A stretch of 64,000 nt of DNA from assembly GCF_904846675.1 (NCBI RefSeq), contig NZ_CAJHBT010000002.1, positions 62,001 through 126,000 of the forward strand. Reading direction: 5' to 3'. Numbering within the stretch: position 1 is the stretch's first letter; each line of letters opens with the position of its first letter. The notes beneath the pieces were generated by a model. That model had not been told where the DNA came from. It searched no databases and saw only the letters and a program-made list of their open reading frames with translations. This stretch comes from Psychrobacter urativorans. GTDB taxonomy: Bacteria; Pseudomonadota; Gammaproteobacteria; Pseudomonadales; Moraxellaceae. Shown piece after piece: positions 54,182 through 64,000 of this stretch. The position numbers were made by a program, and so were the translations under genes.

Positions 54182-56197
54182 ATGTTAATCACAGAATTGG
54201 GTTATTTTGCCTTGCTGGCCGCCTTTGTGTTGGCGATTTTGCAAGTGGTATTACCGACCATTGGCGTCATGCGTGATCAAATCGCTTTGCAGCGTTTGGC
54301 ACCAAGTTTAGCGTGGGCGCAGTTTGCGGCGATGATCACGTCGTTTGGCGCGCTGATGGCAGGCTTTTACTATAATGACTTTAGCTTAGTTTATGTCACC
54401 CAGCATTCCAACACTTTATTGCCTTGGTATTATAAGTTATCGGCAACATGGGGCGGGCACGAAGGCTCGCTGTTGCTATGGATGACCATCATGGCCACTT
54501 GGTGTGCGCTGGTGTCGTTCTTTAGTCGCGGTCTGCCGCTGTCTATGCGTGCGCGGGTCTTGGTTATTCTAGCCGGCGTACAGTTGATGATGCTGGCGAT
54601 GTTAATTTTTACCTCGTCACCATTTGATCGTACCTTGCCGAATCTAGCCGTCGATGGCGCTGATTTAAATCCTGTATTGCAAGATTTTGGTCTTATTATT
54701 CACCCCCCTATGCTATATATGGGTTATGTAGGGATGGTCGTGCCATTCGCTTTTTGTATGGCGGCCTTGTGGGAAGGGCGCTTAGATGCCGCGTGGACCC
54801 GCTGGTCACGGCCTTGGGCGCTCGCAGCATGGGGTTTTTTGACTATTGGTATCGCGCTGGGTTCATGGTGGGCCTATTACGAGCTTGGCTGGGGTGGCTG
54901 GTGGTTCTGGGATCCGGTAGAGAACGCGTCATTGATGCCGTGGCTTGCCGGTATAGCATTACTACACTCTTTGGCCGTTACCGAAAAACGTGGCGTCTTT
55001 AAAGCATGGACGATTATGCTGGCGATTTTTGCTTTTGCTTTAAGTTTGCTTGGAACGTTCTTGGTGCGCTCTGGGGTTATTACTTCGGTGCATTCGTTCG
55101 CCGCTGACCCAACCCGTGGTTTGGTGATTTTAGTTATTCTCGGCATCATCGTTGGTGGTGGCTTGTTAATGTTCGCCGTTCGCGGTTGGCGCTTAACGGT
55201 GGAAAGTCAGTATCAACTGATTTCACGTGAGTCGTTTTTGGTAATCAACAACGCCATCATTTTGATTGCTACTTTAGTAGTGCTTTTAGGTACGCTATAT
55301 CCTATTATCGCTGACGCCTTTAGTTTGGGTCAAGTATCGGTAGGGCCTCCCTACTTTAACGCGCTATTTGTGCCTTTAACTTGGCTGCTATTAGTAGCGA
55401 TGGGCATGGGGTCTAATATTCGCTGGAAAAAAGACAATCGCCCGCTATTAGGCGTTGGTATGGTTATTGCGGTCAGTAGTATTATACTGGGTGCTGTTAT
55501 TGCCTACTTTGTTCATCCGTCGTCCATGCTCAATATTGGCGTGACATTAGCACTCAGTTTTTGGGTGTTATTATGGATGGTGGTCGATTTTAGAGACAAA
55601 ACCAAAAACGCGCCGAACCTCTTCAAAGGTTTGCGTCAATTGCGTTTGAGCTATTGGGGCCAGCAAACCGCACATATTGGCGTACTAATAGCGGTGATTG
55701 GGATTGCCTTTACCAGCAGTTTGAGTATCGAGCGTGATGTGGCGTTGGGTCTTGGTGACACCGTCCATGTGCAAGGTTACGATTTTGAAATCGCTGATTT
55801 CCATGAAGTCAAAGGCAGTAACTTTGATGGTATGCAAGCACAGGTTGAGGTGACTAAAGATGGCCGCTCTGTGACCACTTTATATCCTGAAAAACGTACT
55901 TATATCATCAGTATGATGCCGATGACTGAGGCGGCTATTGATGCCAGTTTAATGCGTGATGTTTATGTGGCATTGGGTGAGCCTATCGCTGAAGACAGTA
56001 GCCAATGGGCGGTACGTATCTATGTTAAGCCACTCATTCGCTGGATATGGTTAGGGGCGATTATCATGGCATTGGGTAGCTTACTCAGTATATTGGATAA
56101 GCGCTATCGCATTAAAAAACCCAAGGATCCACAGCAAATTGCGGCTAATACGCTTACTAAAACTGAGATACCAGCTGCGTCCATAGGGGAGAAGTAA
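54182..56197 (+). CDS. ccmF: Cytochrome c maturation protein CcmF (haem lyase component)
   Basis: 671 residues with about 15 membrane segments. The tryptophan-rich WWD motif that handles haem is YYELGWGGWWFWDPVENASL near residue 240, and conserved periplasmic blocks WGGHEGSLLLWM (near 100) and HPPMLYMGYVG (near 178) supply haem-ligand histidines. A large periplasmic domain precedes the last helix (TTLYPEKRTYIISMMPMTEA). CcmF with CcmH and CcmI attaches haem to apocytochrome c. ccmG follows after 1 base. The ccmABCDE genes are not in this window; the 248-bp gap upstream (53934-54181) shows no ccmE. Confidence 0.95.
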   Translation: MLITELGYFALLAAFVLAILQVVLPTIGVMRDQIALQRLAPSLAWAQFAAMITSFGALMAGFYYNDFSLVYVTQHSNTLLPWYYKLSATWGGHEGSLLLWMTIMATWCALVSFFSRGLPLSMRARVLVILAGVQLMMLAMLIFTSSPFDRTLPNLAVDGADLNPVLQDFGLIIHPPMLYMGYVGMVVPFAFCMAALWEGRLDAAWTRWSRPWALAAWGFLTIGIALGSWWAYYELGWGGWWFWDPVENASLMPWLAGIALLHSLAVTEKRGVFKAWTIMLAIFAFALSLLGTFLVRSGVITSVHSFAADPTRGLVILVILGIIVGGGLLMFAVRGWRLTVESQYQLISRESFLVINNAIILIATLVVLLGTLYPIIADAFSLGQVSVGPPYFNALFVPLTWLLLVAMGMGSNIRWKKDNRPLLGVGMVIAVSSIILGAVIAYFVHPSSMLNIGVTLALSFWVLLWMVVDFRDKTKNAPNLFKGLRQLRLSYWGQQTAHIGVLIAVIGIAFTSSLSIERDVALGLGDTVHVQGYDFEIADFHEVKGSNFDGMQAQVEVTKDGRSVTTLYPEKRTYIISMMPMTEAAIDASLMRDVYVALGEPIAEDSSQWAVRIYVKPLIRWIWLGAIIMALGSLLSILDKRYRIKKPKDPQQIAANTLTKTEIPAASIGEK

Positions 56198-56198
56198 T

Positions 56199-56858
56199 AT
56201 GACGACTCCTGAAAACACCCCTGATCCAAATAGCAGTCAGAACGACAGGCGCAGTCCTAAAACGATGAATAAAAAGCAGCTCAAGGTCTGGTTTTTGATC
56301 CCGCTCATCGTCTTTTTAGGACTGATGATTATGCTGTACATGCGCTTGGGTAAACCGGTAGAGATTGTGACCAATACAGCCCTTGAGCGTCCGGTTCCTA
56401 CCTTTGAGCTGCCGTTATTGTCAGATACTACCCGTACCATCACCAATGATAATTTGCCAGATCAGCCATTTTTAATGAATATCTGGGGCTCTTGGTGTCC
56501 AACTTGTATTATTGAGCATCCTTTTTTAATGCAGTTGGAGGAGCGCGGGGTCAATATTATTGGGGTGAATTATAAAGATGACATTGGTAATGCGCTCAGC
56601 TACTTAAATCAGCGTGGCGATCCATTTTCGATGTCGATTCAAGATCTGCCGGGTCAGTTTGCGCTAGATTTAGGCTTAACTGGGGCGCCTGAAACTTTTG
56701 TAGTCGATGGTGATGGCATCATTCGCCAGCATATTATTGGTGAGATTAATGAGACTAATTGGCAAAGTCGCATTACGCCGTGCTTAATGGTGCTCAACGA
56801 GGCCAATAAGAATAGTGTCAGCCCAGATCCAAGTAAGGTTAAGGGGGCGTGCAAATGA
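56199..56858 (+). CDS. ccmG: Thiol:disulfide interchange protein CcmG/DsbE
   Basis: 219 residues. One N-terminal membrane anchor (about 28-48, VWFLIPLIVFLGLMIMLYM) is followed by a periplasmic thioredoxin fold with the redox-active CPTC in NIWGSWCPTCIIEH (about 88-101) and the cis-proline region GAPETFVVDGDGII. It reduces apocytochrome c or CcmH thiols before haem attachment. The first 25 residues are polar and longer than in E. coli DsbE. The stop overlaps the ccmH start (ATGA). Confidence 0.94.
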   Translation: MTTPENTPDPNSSQNDRRSPKTMNKKQLKVWFLIPLIVFLGLMIMLYMRLGKPVEIVTNTALERPVPTFELPLLSDTTRTITNDNLPDQPFLMNIWGSWCPTCIIEHPFLMQLEERGVNIIGVNYKDDIGNALSYLNQRGDPFSMSIQDLPGQFALDLGLTGAPETFVVDGDGIIRQHIIGEINETNWQSRITPCLMVLNEANKNSVSPDPSKVKGACK

Positions 56859-57412
56859 AACTCAGTCAAATAAAAGTCAATGTAATTTTTAGGCTAGCAA
56901 GCTTAATACTGGCATGTATGCTCAGTATGACAACCTATGCCGCGATTGATGTATACGACTTTGATTCCGTGCAGCAAGAAGCCCAATATCGCGGTCTCAT
57001 CGAGGAGCTACGTTGCCCGAAATGTCAGAACCAAAACCTTGCTGGTTCGGATGCACCGATTGCTCAAGATTTGAAGCAAAAAACTTACGATATGATTAAA
57101 GATAATCGTAGTGATGGCGAGATACGCAACTATATGCAAGAACGTTACGGCGACTTTATCAGCTACAAACCGCCTGTACGCCCATCGACATGGATATTAT
57201 GGTTTTTTCCACCATTATTATTAATAGTCTTAATTATCGGCTGGTTTTGGCAGAGTAAGCGTCGCCAAGTCGTGGCCCGTGGTCAAAAGGACGTCATAGT
57301 AGACGACACTGCCGCAGCTTTGACCCCTGCGGAAAAAGCTGAACTTGATCGCCTATTATCGCGAGCCGAGAATGTCGACCATGACATCACTAGCCCAGAG
57401 GACAAAAAATGA
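56855..57412 (+). CDS. ccmH: Cytochrome c maturation protein CcmH (CycL type)
   Basis: About 185 residues from the ATG at 56855, which overlaps the ccmG stop (the frame opens at a GTG at 56849). A signal or anchor helix comes first. The periplasmic domain has the redox LRCPKCQNQNLAGSDAPIAQDL (LRCxxC) near residue 48-52 and MQERYGDFISYKPPV, then a C-terminal membrane helix (ILWFFPPLLLIVLIIGWFW) and a charged tail. This is the short CcmH; the TPR part is encoded separately as ccmI, as in most gammaproteobacteria other than E. coli. It is coupled to ccmI by an ATGA overlap. Confidence 0.93.
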   Translation: MKLSQIKVNVIFRLASLILACMLSMTTYAAIDVYDFDSVQQEAQYRGLIEELRCPKCQNQNLAGSDAPIAQDLKQKTYDMIKDNRSDGEIRNYMQERYGDFISYKPPVRPSTWILWFFPPLLLIVLIIGWFWQSKRRQVVARGQKDVIVDDTAAALTPAEKAELDRLLSRAENVDHDITSPEDKK

Positions 57413-58689
57413 CCATTTTTTCTACTGCCGGCTTATTTATCGCCTTAAGCTTACTGATTGTTCTTATACTTGCTTTCATTGTTATCACGCCGTGGCTACG
57501 AGCAGCGCGCTCGCAGGATAATCCTGTGGATAACCAACTGCTAGATATTAACGTCGCGGTATTTCGCGAGCGTCTAGCCGAGCTTAAAACCGATAAAGAT
57601 AGCGGTACCATTGATGACAGCCATTATCAAAACCAAAAGCTTGAGCTTGAACGACAGCTATTAAGTGCGCAGCGCCAAATAGCGCCGATGGTTATTCCTG
57701 GTGTTAAAAGCCGTTTAATCGTGGCGGTTTGGGTACCAATATTAGCAGCGATGGCATATTTACTAATAGGCAATCGCACGCCAGTATTTGAGTTGTGGCA
57801 AGCTGAAGATAAAGTTGGACAAGTTGCAGATGACTTATTGACCGGAAAAATCGACCAGCCACCGGAGTGGGCGATTGAAGATGGTCGTCAGCTGATTACC
57901 GCGATGCAGACCAACGTCCATCGTCATGCCGATGATCCTAATCGCTGGATGCGCTTATCAGAGCTGTTCCTCTCGCTTGAGGCGACGCCCTCAGCTTTAG
58001 AGGCATTATCACGCGCTTATCGTCTATCGCCTGATAATGAAGAGATTGCCACTACTTATGCGCAGATTAGCTTTTTTGCTAATAATGGTCAGCTAGATGT
58101 TAATAGCCGCCGCGTATTACAAGACGTGCTAGCTAAGAACCCGCAGCATGAAGGGGCACAAATGCTAATGGCGATGGGCGAAGCACGCGGTAGTAATTTT
58201 GAACAAGCACAAGGCTGGATTAAACGCTTACGTGATAGTATTTCTGCCAAACCGGGGGATCATACTAAAGCGTTAGCAAGTTTAGACGAGCTAAGTGCCA
58301 ACGTTAACGCGCAAAAACAGCAAGCTTCTGAAGGTATTGAAGTAACCGTTAAGGTTACTTCTAGTTTACTACCTTTAGTAAAAGGCGACGACGTGTTGTT
58401 TATTGCCATTCGTGACGTTGAAGGTGGACCACCATATGCCGCCAAGCGTTTGCCTATCAGTATTATTAAACAAGCTGAGGCTAATATTAGCCTCAGCGAC
58501 TTGGATGCGATGATGCCTGAGCGTACCATAGCTTCAGCTCGTGCAGAAAAAACTCAGCTGGCAGTGGTTGCTCGTATCAGTCATAGTGGCAATGCTGTAG
58601 CGGAGTCAGGCGACTTATCTGGTAACCCGATAGTCATTAGCGCTGAGCAAAACCAAGTTAATATAGAAATCAATCAACAAGTGCCGTAA
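57409..58689 (+). CDS. ccmI: Cytochrome c maturation TPR protein CcmI (CycH)
   Basis: 426 residues. Two membrane helices (about 8-28 and 102-121) bracket a cytoplasmic segment with NVAVFRERLAELKTDKDSGT, the CcmI N-terminal signature, followed by a periplasmic TPR region (about 160-290; NRWMRLSELFLSLEATPSAL, LSPDNEEIATTYAQI). The C-terminal domain (about 315-426; EVTVKVTSSLLPLVKGDDVL) is the cytochrome-binding module. It presents apocytochrome c to the CcmFH lyase. It is last in the ccmFGHI operon; no clear terminator stands out immediately after it. Confidence 0.92.
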   Translation: MTIFSTAGLFIALSLLIVLILAFIVITPWLRAARSQDNPVDNQLLDINVAVFRERLAELKTDKDSGTIDDSHYQNQKLELERQLLSAQRQIAPMVIPGVKSRLIVAVWVPILAAMAYLLIGNRTPVFELWQAEDKVGQVADDLLTGKIDQPPEWAIEDGRQLITAMQTNVHRHADDPNRWMRLSELFLSLEATPSALEALSRAYRLSPDNEEIATTYAQISFFANNGQLDVNSRRVLQDVLAKNPQHEGAQMLMAMGEARGSNFEQAQGWIKRLRDSISAKPGDHTKALASLDELSANVNAQKQQASEGIEVTVKVTSSLLPLVKGDDVLFIAIRDVEGGPPYAAKRLPISIIKQAEANISLSDLDAMMPERTIASARAEKTQLAVVARISHSGNAVAESGDLSGNPIVISAEQNQVNIEINQQVP

Positions 58690-59675
<986 letters not shown>

Positions 59676-59702
59676 GCTAAATAGCTATTATTTGAAGCAA
59701 AT

Positions 59703-59732
59703 AAAAAATCCTGCTAATAAGCAGGATTTTTT
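59703..59732. terminator. Bidirectional terminator between adk and secB
   Basis: AAAAAATCCTGCT (59703-59715) pairs perfectly with AGCAGGATTTTTT (59720-59732) around a 4-base loop. It lies between the convergent adk and secB genes. Confidence 0.93.
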
Positions 59733-59769
59733 CATTTATTTAAGCGTTTAGAAGTTTTGAACTCAATGC

Positions 59770-60222
59770 TTATGCATTACCTTCAGCATCTATTTGTGCT
59801 TGTTGCTGGCTTTGTGCATAGGCTTGGTCAAAGTTAACCGGCGCTAGCAATAACTGCGGGAAGCTACCACGAGTAACGATGTCGCTGATCACTTCACGGG
59901 CATAAGGGAATAACACATTAGGGCAGTAAGCACCTAAGATTTGACCGATTTGGTCTTCAGGAATATCTTTTAATAAGAAAATACCCGCTTGATGAACTTC
60001 GGCGATAAATGCTGCTTCATCGGCATTTTTAGCATTGACACTAACAGTCAAAATCACTTGATAATGGTCGTCATCGATTTTGTCGGCATTGCTTGATAAG
60101 TTAATATCCAGCTCAGGATTCCACTCTTTGGTGAATACGTCTGCGCCCGGTACTTCAAGTGACATATCTTTGACATAAATGCGTTCCAGTGCCAATTGTG
60201 GTTGTGCTTGTTCTTCAGCCAT
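59770..60222 (-). CDS. secB: Protein-export chaperone SecB
   Basis: 150 residues. [18 protein letters not shown] at the N-terminus, the [13 protein letters not shown] block, and the strongly conserved [36 protein letters not shown] region (positions about 99-134) are diagnostic. The tetramer keeps precursor proteins unfolded and delivers them to SecA. The next genes on the same strand upstream are grxC and a YibN-like rhodanese, the same rhodanese-grxC-secB order as in E. coli. Confidence 0.96.
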   Translation of the reverse strand: MAEEQAQPQLALERIYVKDMSLEVPGADVFTKEWNPELDINLSSNADKIDDDHYQVILTVSVNAKNADEAAFIAEVHQAGIFLLKDIPEDQIGQILGAYCPNVLFPYAREVISDIVTRGSFPQLLLAPVNFDQAYAQSQQQAQIDAEGNA

Positions 60223-60382
60223 GATAATTCCTATAATAATCGGTCAAATGTTGGAAAAAATAGCATTATAATCTTTATCTAAAGCTAATAAATCCTTATT
60301 AAACTAGCGTTTACTAATTAACTTATATCTTAGCATGCTGCCACAAATACGAGCAGCACGATAGAAAAAGTAATTTAATAAA

Positions 60383-60646
60383 TTAACCGGCCAATAGCTC
60401 GTCAAGCTTACCTTGTTGGTTGAACTGATTCAGCTCATCAAAGCCACCAACGAAGGTATCACCGACGAAGATTTGCGGTACAGTGCGATAGTTATTGGTT
60501 TTTTGCATTAACGCACGGCGATCATCGCTGCTCATGTCATGCATGCCAATCTCTTCGTATTCAACGCCTTTAGACTTAAGCAGTTGTTTGGCGTTTGAGC
60601 AGTATGGGCAAATAGGGGTAGTATAGACTTTAACAGATACAGTCAT
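60383..60646 (-). CDS. grxC: Glutaredoxin 3
   Basis: 87 residues, standard glutaredoxin length. The redox motif CPYC is in VYTTPICPYCSNAKQLL (about 7-23). The glutathione-binding TVPQIFVGDTFVGGFDEL with the cis-proline lies at about 60-77. It reduces disulfides with glutathione in the cytoplasm. It lies between the rhodanese gene and secB, as in E. coli. GGATCG lies about 6 bases before the ATG. Confidence 0.96.
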   Translation of the reverse strand: MTVSVKVYTTPICPYCSNAKQLLKSKGVEYEEIGMHDMSSDDRRALMQKTNNYRTVPQIFVGDTFVGGFDELNQFNQQGKLDELLAG

Positions 60647-60848
60647 TATCGATCCTTAGTTAATTTATAAATTTATCATGCGATATTAATATTAAAAGAG
60701 TTGCTATTGTTGGCTGCAATCAAGTTAAGCACAAGGCAGTATTTGATTGCGCTCATTATAAAGTGGGGATGAGTACCGTAAATTCAAGTCAGTTGGCGAG
60801 TAATCGTTTAAAAGTGCTACAAATCATTCATAAAAACAAATACTTAAT

Positions 60849-60884
60849 AAAAAAAGACACCCTACGTTGAAGGTGTCTTTTTTT
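60849..60884. terminator. Terminator downstream of the rhodanese gene
   Basis: AAAAAAAGACACC (60849-60861) pairs perfectly with GGTGTCTTTTTTT (60872-60884) around a 10-base loop. On the - strand it closes the rhodanese gene and separates it from grxC. The rest of 60647-60921 has no gene. Confidence 0.9.
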
Positions 60885-60921
60885 ATTAAGTGTTTTTTAG
60901 CTGCTACATCACCTATATAAG

Positions 60922-61377
60922 TTACTTATGTAAGCTAGGCTTCGCTTTCACTTTACCTTTAGTCTGGACGTCTTTTAGACCAACTAGAGGCATGCCGCCC
61001 GATTGCCAACCGCCAATCCCGCCTTCTAAACGATAGACGTTAGCCTTACCAATCATCTGCACCGCAGCGCCAGCTTGTACGCCCATATCACAAATAATGA
61101 TAACAGGATGTTCAATGGCGCGTATTTCTTCTAAGTGCTCTTTAAGCTCAGTAAAAGGAATATTGCGGCTGCCTTGAATATAGCCGGTGGAAAACTTCTT
61201 TTTGGCGCGAATATCAATAAGTTGCGCGTTCTGAGAGTTGACCATCATGCCTAGGGTGTTAGGCGATATTTTTCTGCCGCTACGTTTATTTTCGATGACA
61301 AAAAACAGTACGGCAAGTGCCGCTAAAATGCCAAATAAAAACGGGTGGTTGCCCACAAATCCAAGCGCACGATCCAA
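60922..61377 (-). CDS. Membrane-anchored rhodanese-domain protein (YibN-like)
   Basis: About 151 residues from a TTG at 61377. An N-terminal membrane helix (HPFLFGILAALAVLFFVIE) is followed by a single rhodanese domain: AQLIDIRAKKKFSTGYIQGS, then IIICDMGVQAGAA with the active-site cysteine position, and RLEGGIGGWQSGGMPL. The start is decided by GGAGG 5-10 bases before the TTG; the frame runs upstream to 61443, but that extension is unlike the family. The chosen start gives MDRALGFVGNHPF, matching the E. coli YibN N-terminus (FVGRHP) and length (about 143). It is upstream of grxC and secB, the same neighbourhood as yibN. The role is probably sulfur or redox related; not established. Confidence 0.85.
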   Translation of the reverse strand: MDRALGFVGNHPFLFGILAALAVLFFVIENKRSGRKISPNTLGMMVNSQNAQLIDIRAKKKFSTGYIQGSRNIPFTELKEHLEEIRAIEHPVIIICDMGVQAGAAVQMIGKANVYRLEGGIGGWQSGGMPLVGLKDVQTKGKVKAKPSLHK

Positions 61378-61572
61378 ACCATACCTCCAAAAAAATAGGT
61401 GCTCTGTTAAGCCATAGGTACAGCCTAACATCGAACAAGGCACTATTATACCGATAAGGCGGTCTATAGTAAACGTGTCATCATCAAGCTTCTGTCATAA
61501 CGATTAGAACTACTAATGTTAATTTTGAAAAAATTTAGCTCTAATAAGACTTGTTGTTAGTAAGGTTTAACA

Positions 61573-62676
61573 TTAATAAGGTTTGGTATCGGCCTCGATT
61601 TGCAATGTGACTAGATTCTCAACACGGCGCTGTAGTACTTCACCGTCAGCAATCGCTTGCCATAACGCGCAGCCTTTACTGTTATGGGTATGACGACAAT
61701 CACGGAACTGACAATTACCGGACAAAGGCGCCAGCTCAACAAAGCCGGAGATGATGTCGTCAGGGGTCAAATGCCAAATGCCATACTCACGAATACCTGG
61801 GGTATCGACAATGCCGCCTCGGGTTAAGTATTCTGGATTAAAGGGTAATAAGCGGCTGGTGGTAGTCGTGTGCTGACCAAGTTTTGAGTTATCAGAGATG
61901 ATATTAACGCTTTGTGCCGATTCAGGCAGTAGCGCGTTGATTAAGCTGCTTTTGCCCACGCCTGATTGACCCGCAAAAATGACCAGTTTATTATCAATAT
62001 AATGTTTAAGCTCACCAAGTCCTTGCTGATCATTACTAGCAGCGACATTCTCAGGACAATCAACTGAGGTCAATACACTGTGATAACCGAGCGCTGCATA
62101 TTGGGTTAGTAATTCATTGGTATTGGCATCATCGTCTTCTGCCAAGAGATCCGCTTTATTGAGTACCAATAATGGCTGTACGCCAGCATGATGGCAAACC
62201 ACTAAATAACGGTCAATCAAAGTTGGCGCAGCGGCAGGCAAAGGCGCAAAGACAATCGCGAGAATATCAACATTGGCCGCTACCGGCTTGAGCTTATGAT
62301 AGCGGTCTGGGCGTGAGACTAAAGAGGTACGCGGCTTTACTGATTCGATACGTCCAAATCCAGTATTAGAATCGGCATTCCAGCGTACATTGTCACCAGC
62401 AGCTAGCATTGGCAGATTGGTACGTACGTGGCAGCGCCAAATATCGCCAAGCTCTAACTCCTGCCAAAACGGTTCAGGGTCATCGGGTGCAAATTCAGGT
62501 TGAACAGCGATGACGGCTGGCAAGCTGGTCACTTGTACTTCCAACTGCTTACCATAGTGCGCCATGACTACGCCATCCATTAGGCTTTCATCAATGCTGT
62601 TTTGATTGGATAGCTGTTGTTTATCGATGCGACGAATCTGCTGTTTGGTCAGTTTGCGTTGCCGAATTAATGCCAT
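61573..62676 (-). CDS. rsgA: Small ribosomal subunit biogenesis GTPase RsgA
   Basis: 367 residues. An N-terminal OB fold (about 40-115) is followed by a circularly permuted GTPase: the G4 motif LVLNKADLL near 175 comes before the P-loop GQSGVGKSSLINALLP near 240, then DTPGIREYGIW (G3). The C-terminal zinc finger is GNCQFRDCRHTHNSKGCAL (C-x4-C-x-H-x5-C). It helps late maturation of the 30S subunit and requires its GTPase to leave. The N-terminal 30 residues are basic. It is divergent from orn, the typical rsgA/orn pairing in gammaproteobacteria. Confidence 0.95.
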   Translation of the reverse strand: MALIRQRKLTKQQIRRIDKQQLSNQNSIDESLMDGVVMAHYGKQLEVQVTSLPAVIAVQPEFAPDDPEPFWQELELGDIWRCHVRTNLPMLAAGDNVRWNADSNTGFGRIESVKPRTSLVSRPDRYHKLKPVAANVDILAIVFAPLPAAAPTLIDRYLVVCHHAGVQPLLVLNKADLLAEDDDANTNELLTQYAALGYHSVLTSVDCPENVAASNDQQGLGELKHYIDNKLVIFAGQSGVGKSSLINALLPESAQSVNIISDNSKLGQHTTTTSRLLPFNPEYLTRGGIVDTPGIREYGIWHLTPDDIISGFVELAPLSGNCQFRDCRHTHNSKGCALWQAIADGEVLQRRVENLVTLQIEADTKPY

Positions 62677-62876
62677 GAATGGTGACCTATTAAAAAAATA
62701 TCTCTAAGTGTAGCGTGAAAATTTGCTAACATACAGCCTAAAGCGCCCGTGATAGCCAGTGATTTTGTAACGTTTTAGGCATCATGCAAATCATATGCGG
62801 GCGATTTAAAGCATTATTTGTACCTGATTGCATTTATTAGTAACTACCGATTAATATATTATATATAGGATACTTT

Positions 62877-63470
62877 ATGAGCACCAGCGACCATCCCAAT
62901 AAGATTAGAATTAAGAACCAAGGTAAAAAAGGGCTGGTATGGATTGACCTAGAAATGACCGGACTTGATACCTTGAATGATGAGATTATCGAGATCGCTA
63001 CTGTCGTTACCGATGAAGATTTGAATGTTTTAGCAGAAGGCCCAGTTTTTGCCATTAAAGTATCTGACCGTAAATTAAATGGTATGGATGATTGGAATAC
63101 CAAGCAACACGGGCAGTCAGGACTGGTAGATCGCGTGCGCCGTAGCACTGTGACCTTAGCAGAAGCGGAAGCTGAAACTATCAAGTTTTTGAATAAATGG
63201 GTGGACAGCGGTAAGTCGCCAATGTGTGGTAACTCTATTTGCCAAGACCGTCGCTTTATGGCGCGGCAAATGCCAGAGTTAGAGAGATTCTTCCATTATC
63301 GTAATCTTGATGTGTCCTCGATCAAAGAGCTGTGCTTTCGCTGGCGTCCCGATATTCTTAAGAACTTTGAGAAGAACGGTAGCCATCTAGCGTTAGATGA
63401 TATCCGCGATTCTATTCGCGAACTTAAACACTATCGTCAGCACTTTTTTAACTTAATACCTCAGGATTAA
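62877..63470 (+). CDS. orn: Oligoribonuclease
   Basis: 197 residues. A DEDDh exonuclease: [20 protein letters not shown] (DxE) at about 20-39, [21 protein letters not shown] near 118, [12 protein letters not shown] and [18 protein letters not shown] with the catalytic His and Asp near 175-180. It degrades 2-5-nt RNAs, including pGpG, to mononucleotides. The ~15-residue lead before the domain is slightly longer than in E. coli Orn. AGGA lies about 7 bases before the ATG. It is divergent from rsgA and followed by a terminator. Confidence 0.96.
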   Translation: MSTSDHPNKIRIKNQGKKGLVWIDLEMTGLDTLNDEIIEIATVVTDEDLNVLAEGPVFAIKVSDRKLNGMDDWNTKQHGQSGLVDRVRRSTVTLAEAEAETIKFLNKWVDSGKSPMCGNSICQDRRFMARQMPELERFFHYRNLDVSSIKELCFRWRPDILKNFEKNGSHLALDDIRDSIRELKHYRQHFFNLIPQD

Positions 63471-63500
63471 GAACTTCTAGAGGCTTAGCTTAGTATAAAA

Positions 63501-63537
63501 TAAGGGTTTGTTGATTATTCAACAGACCTTTATTTTT
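63501..63537. terminator. Terminator between orn and lpxH
   Basis: TAAGGGTTTGTTGA (63501-63514) pairs with TCAACAGACCTTTA (63519-63532), with two mismatched or wobble pairs, followed by a T-run on the + strand. It serves the convergent orn and lpxH. Confidence 0.75.
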
Positions 63538-63598
63538 TTATATACTTGCTTCTAATATCACTTAATAAATAATATTCAGCTTGGTAATATCGACCTAT

Positions 63599-64000
63599 TT
63601 ATCTTTGTAAAAAGTTAAATTCAACCATTTCAAACTCGCTATTATCATTACTTTCTAAGTTTGCATCGGCTGTAATTGCACCAATAACCGCGCTAACTTT
63701 AGGCTGGCGCGTTTCGTCATCGAGCAGACGCCAATCGCCAAGCACATAGCGGCTTCTGCCCTCAGAGCTGCGATGAATTTCGGGACGATGAGTATGACCG
63801 TGTAGCAGTGCGTCATAGGTATAAATGGCTCTGTTCACTGAAGCTTCATTCACATCCATGATATAGGCGGCTTTCGTTGTGTTCTTCTGCTTACTTTTTT
63901 GTCTTATATTATCGGCAATAGCCAAGCGTTTTTCTAATGATTTATTAAGTAAGTACCACTGGGTTAATCTGTTGCGCATTACTTTGCGGAAGAACTGATA
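63599..64000 (-). CDS. lpxH: UDP-2,3-diacylglucosamine diphosphatase LpxH, 5' end beyond the window
   Basis: The frame is open to the right edge of the window, so the N-terminal half with the first metal ligands is missing. The visible C-terminal part has YQFFRKVMRN at the edge, MDVNEASVNRAI and the metallophosphoesterase histidine motif LLHGHTHRPEIH, followed by RYVLGDW, all LpxH landmarks. LpxH cleaves UDP-2,3-diacylglucosamine to lipid X in lipid A synthesis at the membrane surface. The C-terminal tail (about 40 residues, acidic) is longer than in E. coli LpxH. Confidence 0.9.
   Translation of the reverse strand, partial: YQFFRKVMRNRLTQWYLLNKSLEKRLAIADNIRQKSKQKNTTKAAYIMDVNEASVNRAIYTYDALLHGHTHRPEIHRSSEGRSRYVLGDWRLLDDETRQPKVSAVIGAITADANLESNDNSEFEMVEFNFLQR

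Overview
The window is a chromosomal segment of a low-to-mid GC gammaproteobacterium. Protein character and gene order (scpA-scpB-trpS neighbourhood, rplM-rpsI, ccmFGHI, adk, secB-grxC-rhodanese, rsgA, orn, lpxH) suggest the Moraxellaceae, most likely Psychrobacter. This assignment is inference from family resemblance, not a search. I recognised no rRNA, tRNA, CRISPR array or prophage.

Left flank (1-9767): the 3' part of a ubiquinone-type FAD hydroxylase, a broken OmpA-like lipoprotein gene, a LysO-type lysine exporter, a decayed nadC remnant, a MarC-family membrane protein, a trimethylamine monooxygenase (tmm), a LysE/ArgO exporter, three consecutive uncharacterised genes that look like divergent paralogues, and rluB.

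Centre (about 10100-44050): a Wzx/Wzy-dependent capsule locus on the + strand. Export and control come first (wza, wzb, wzc). Sugar-nucleotide genes follow: a PglF/WbpM-type 4,6-dehydratase; TviB and TviC for UDP-GalNAcA; RmlB, RmlA and a VioA-type aminotransferase for dTDP-Qui4N; then a WbqC-family protein, a second PLP-type protein and a GNAT acyltransferase. After these come wzx, glycosyltransferases, an asparagine-synthase-like amidotransferase, wzy, and a fused SDR reductase-phosphoglycosyl transferase that probably makes and loads the first sugar (QuiNAc or similar). The locus ends with wzi and two AT3-SGNH O-acyltransferases. The inferred glycan contains a 2-acetamido-2,6-dideoxy sugar, GalNAcA and probably its amide, an N-acylated Qui4N, and O-acyl groups. 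This resembles the sugar set I recall for E. coli O121 / S. dysenteriae 7, but the actual structure is unknown.

The middle of the capsule locus is visibly rearranged. It holds a fragment of the wzx 5' end, two IS630-family copies at different stages of decay, an 1188-bp exact direct repeat (glycosyltransferase plus wzy 5' end) flanking a pseudogene and the amidotransferase gene, and a 1010-bp exact direct repeat shared by the two acyltransferase genes, whose C-terminal SGNH domains differ completely. These repeats could drive deletion or domain exchange in capsule chemistry.

Right flank (44161-64000): housekeeping genes. On the - strand are scpB, scpA, trpS, an LpxL-type acyltransferase, rpsI, rplM, rsmD and mrdA. 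On the + strand are a DUF445 membrane protein, ccmF-ccmG-ccmH-ccmI and adk. The last stretch has secB, grxC, a YibN-like rhodanese and rsgA (-), orn (+), and the 3' part of lpxH (-), which runs off the window.
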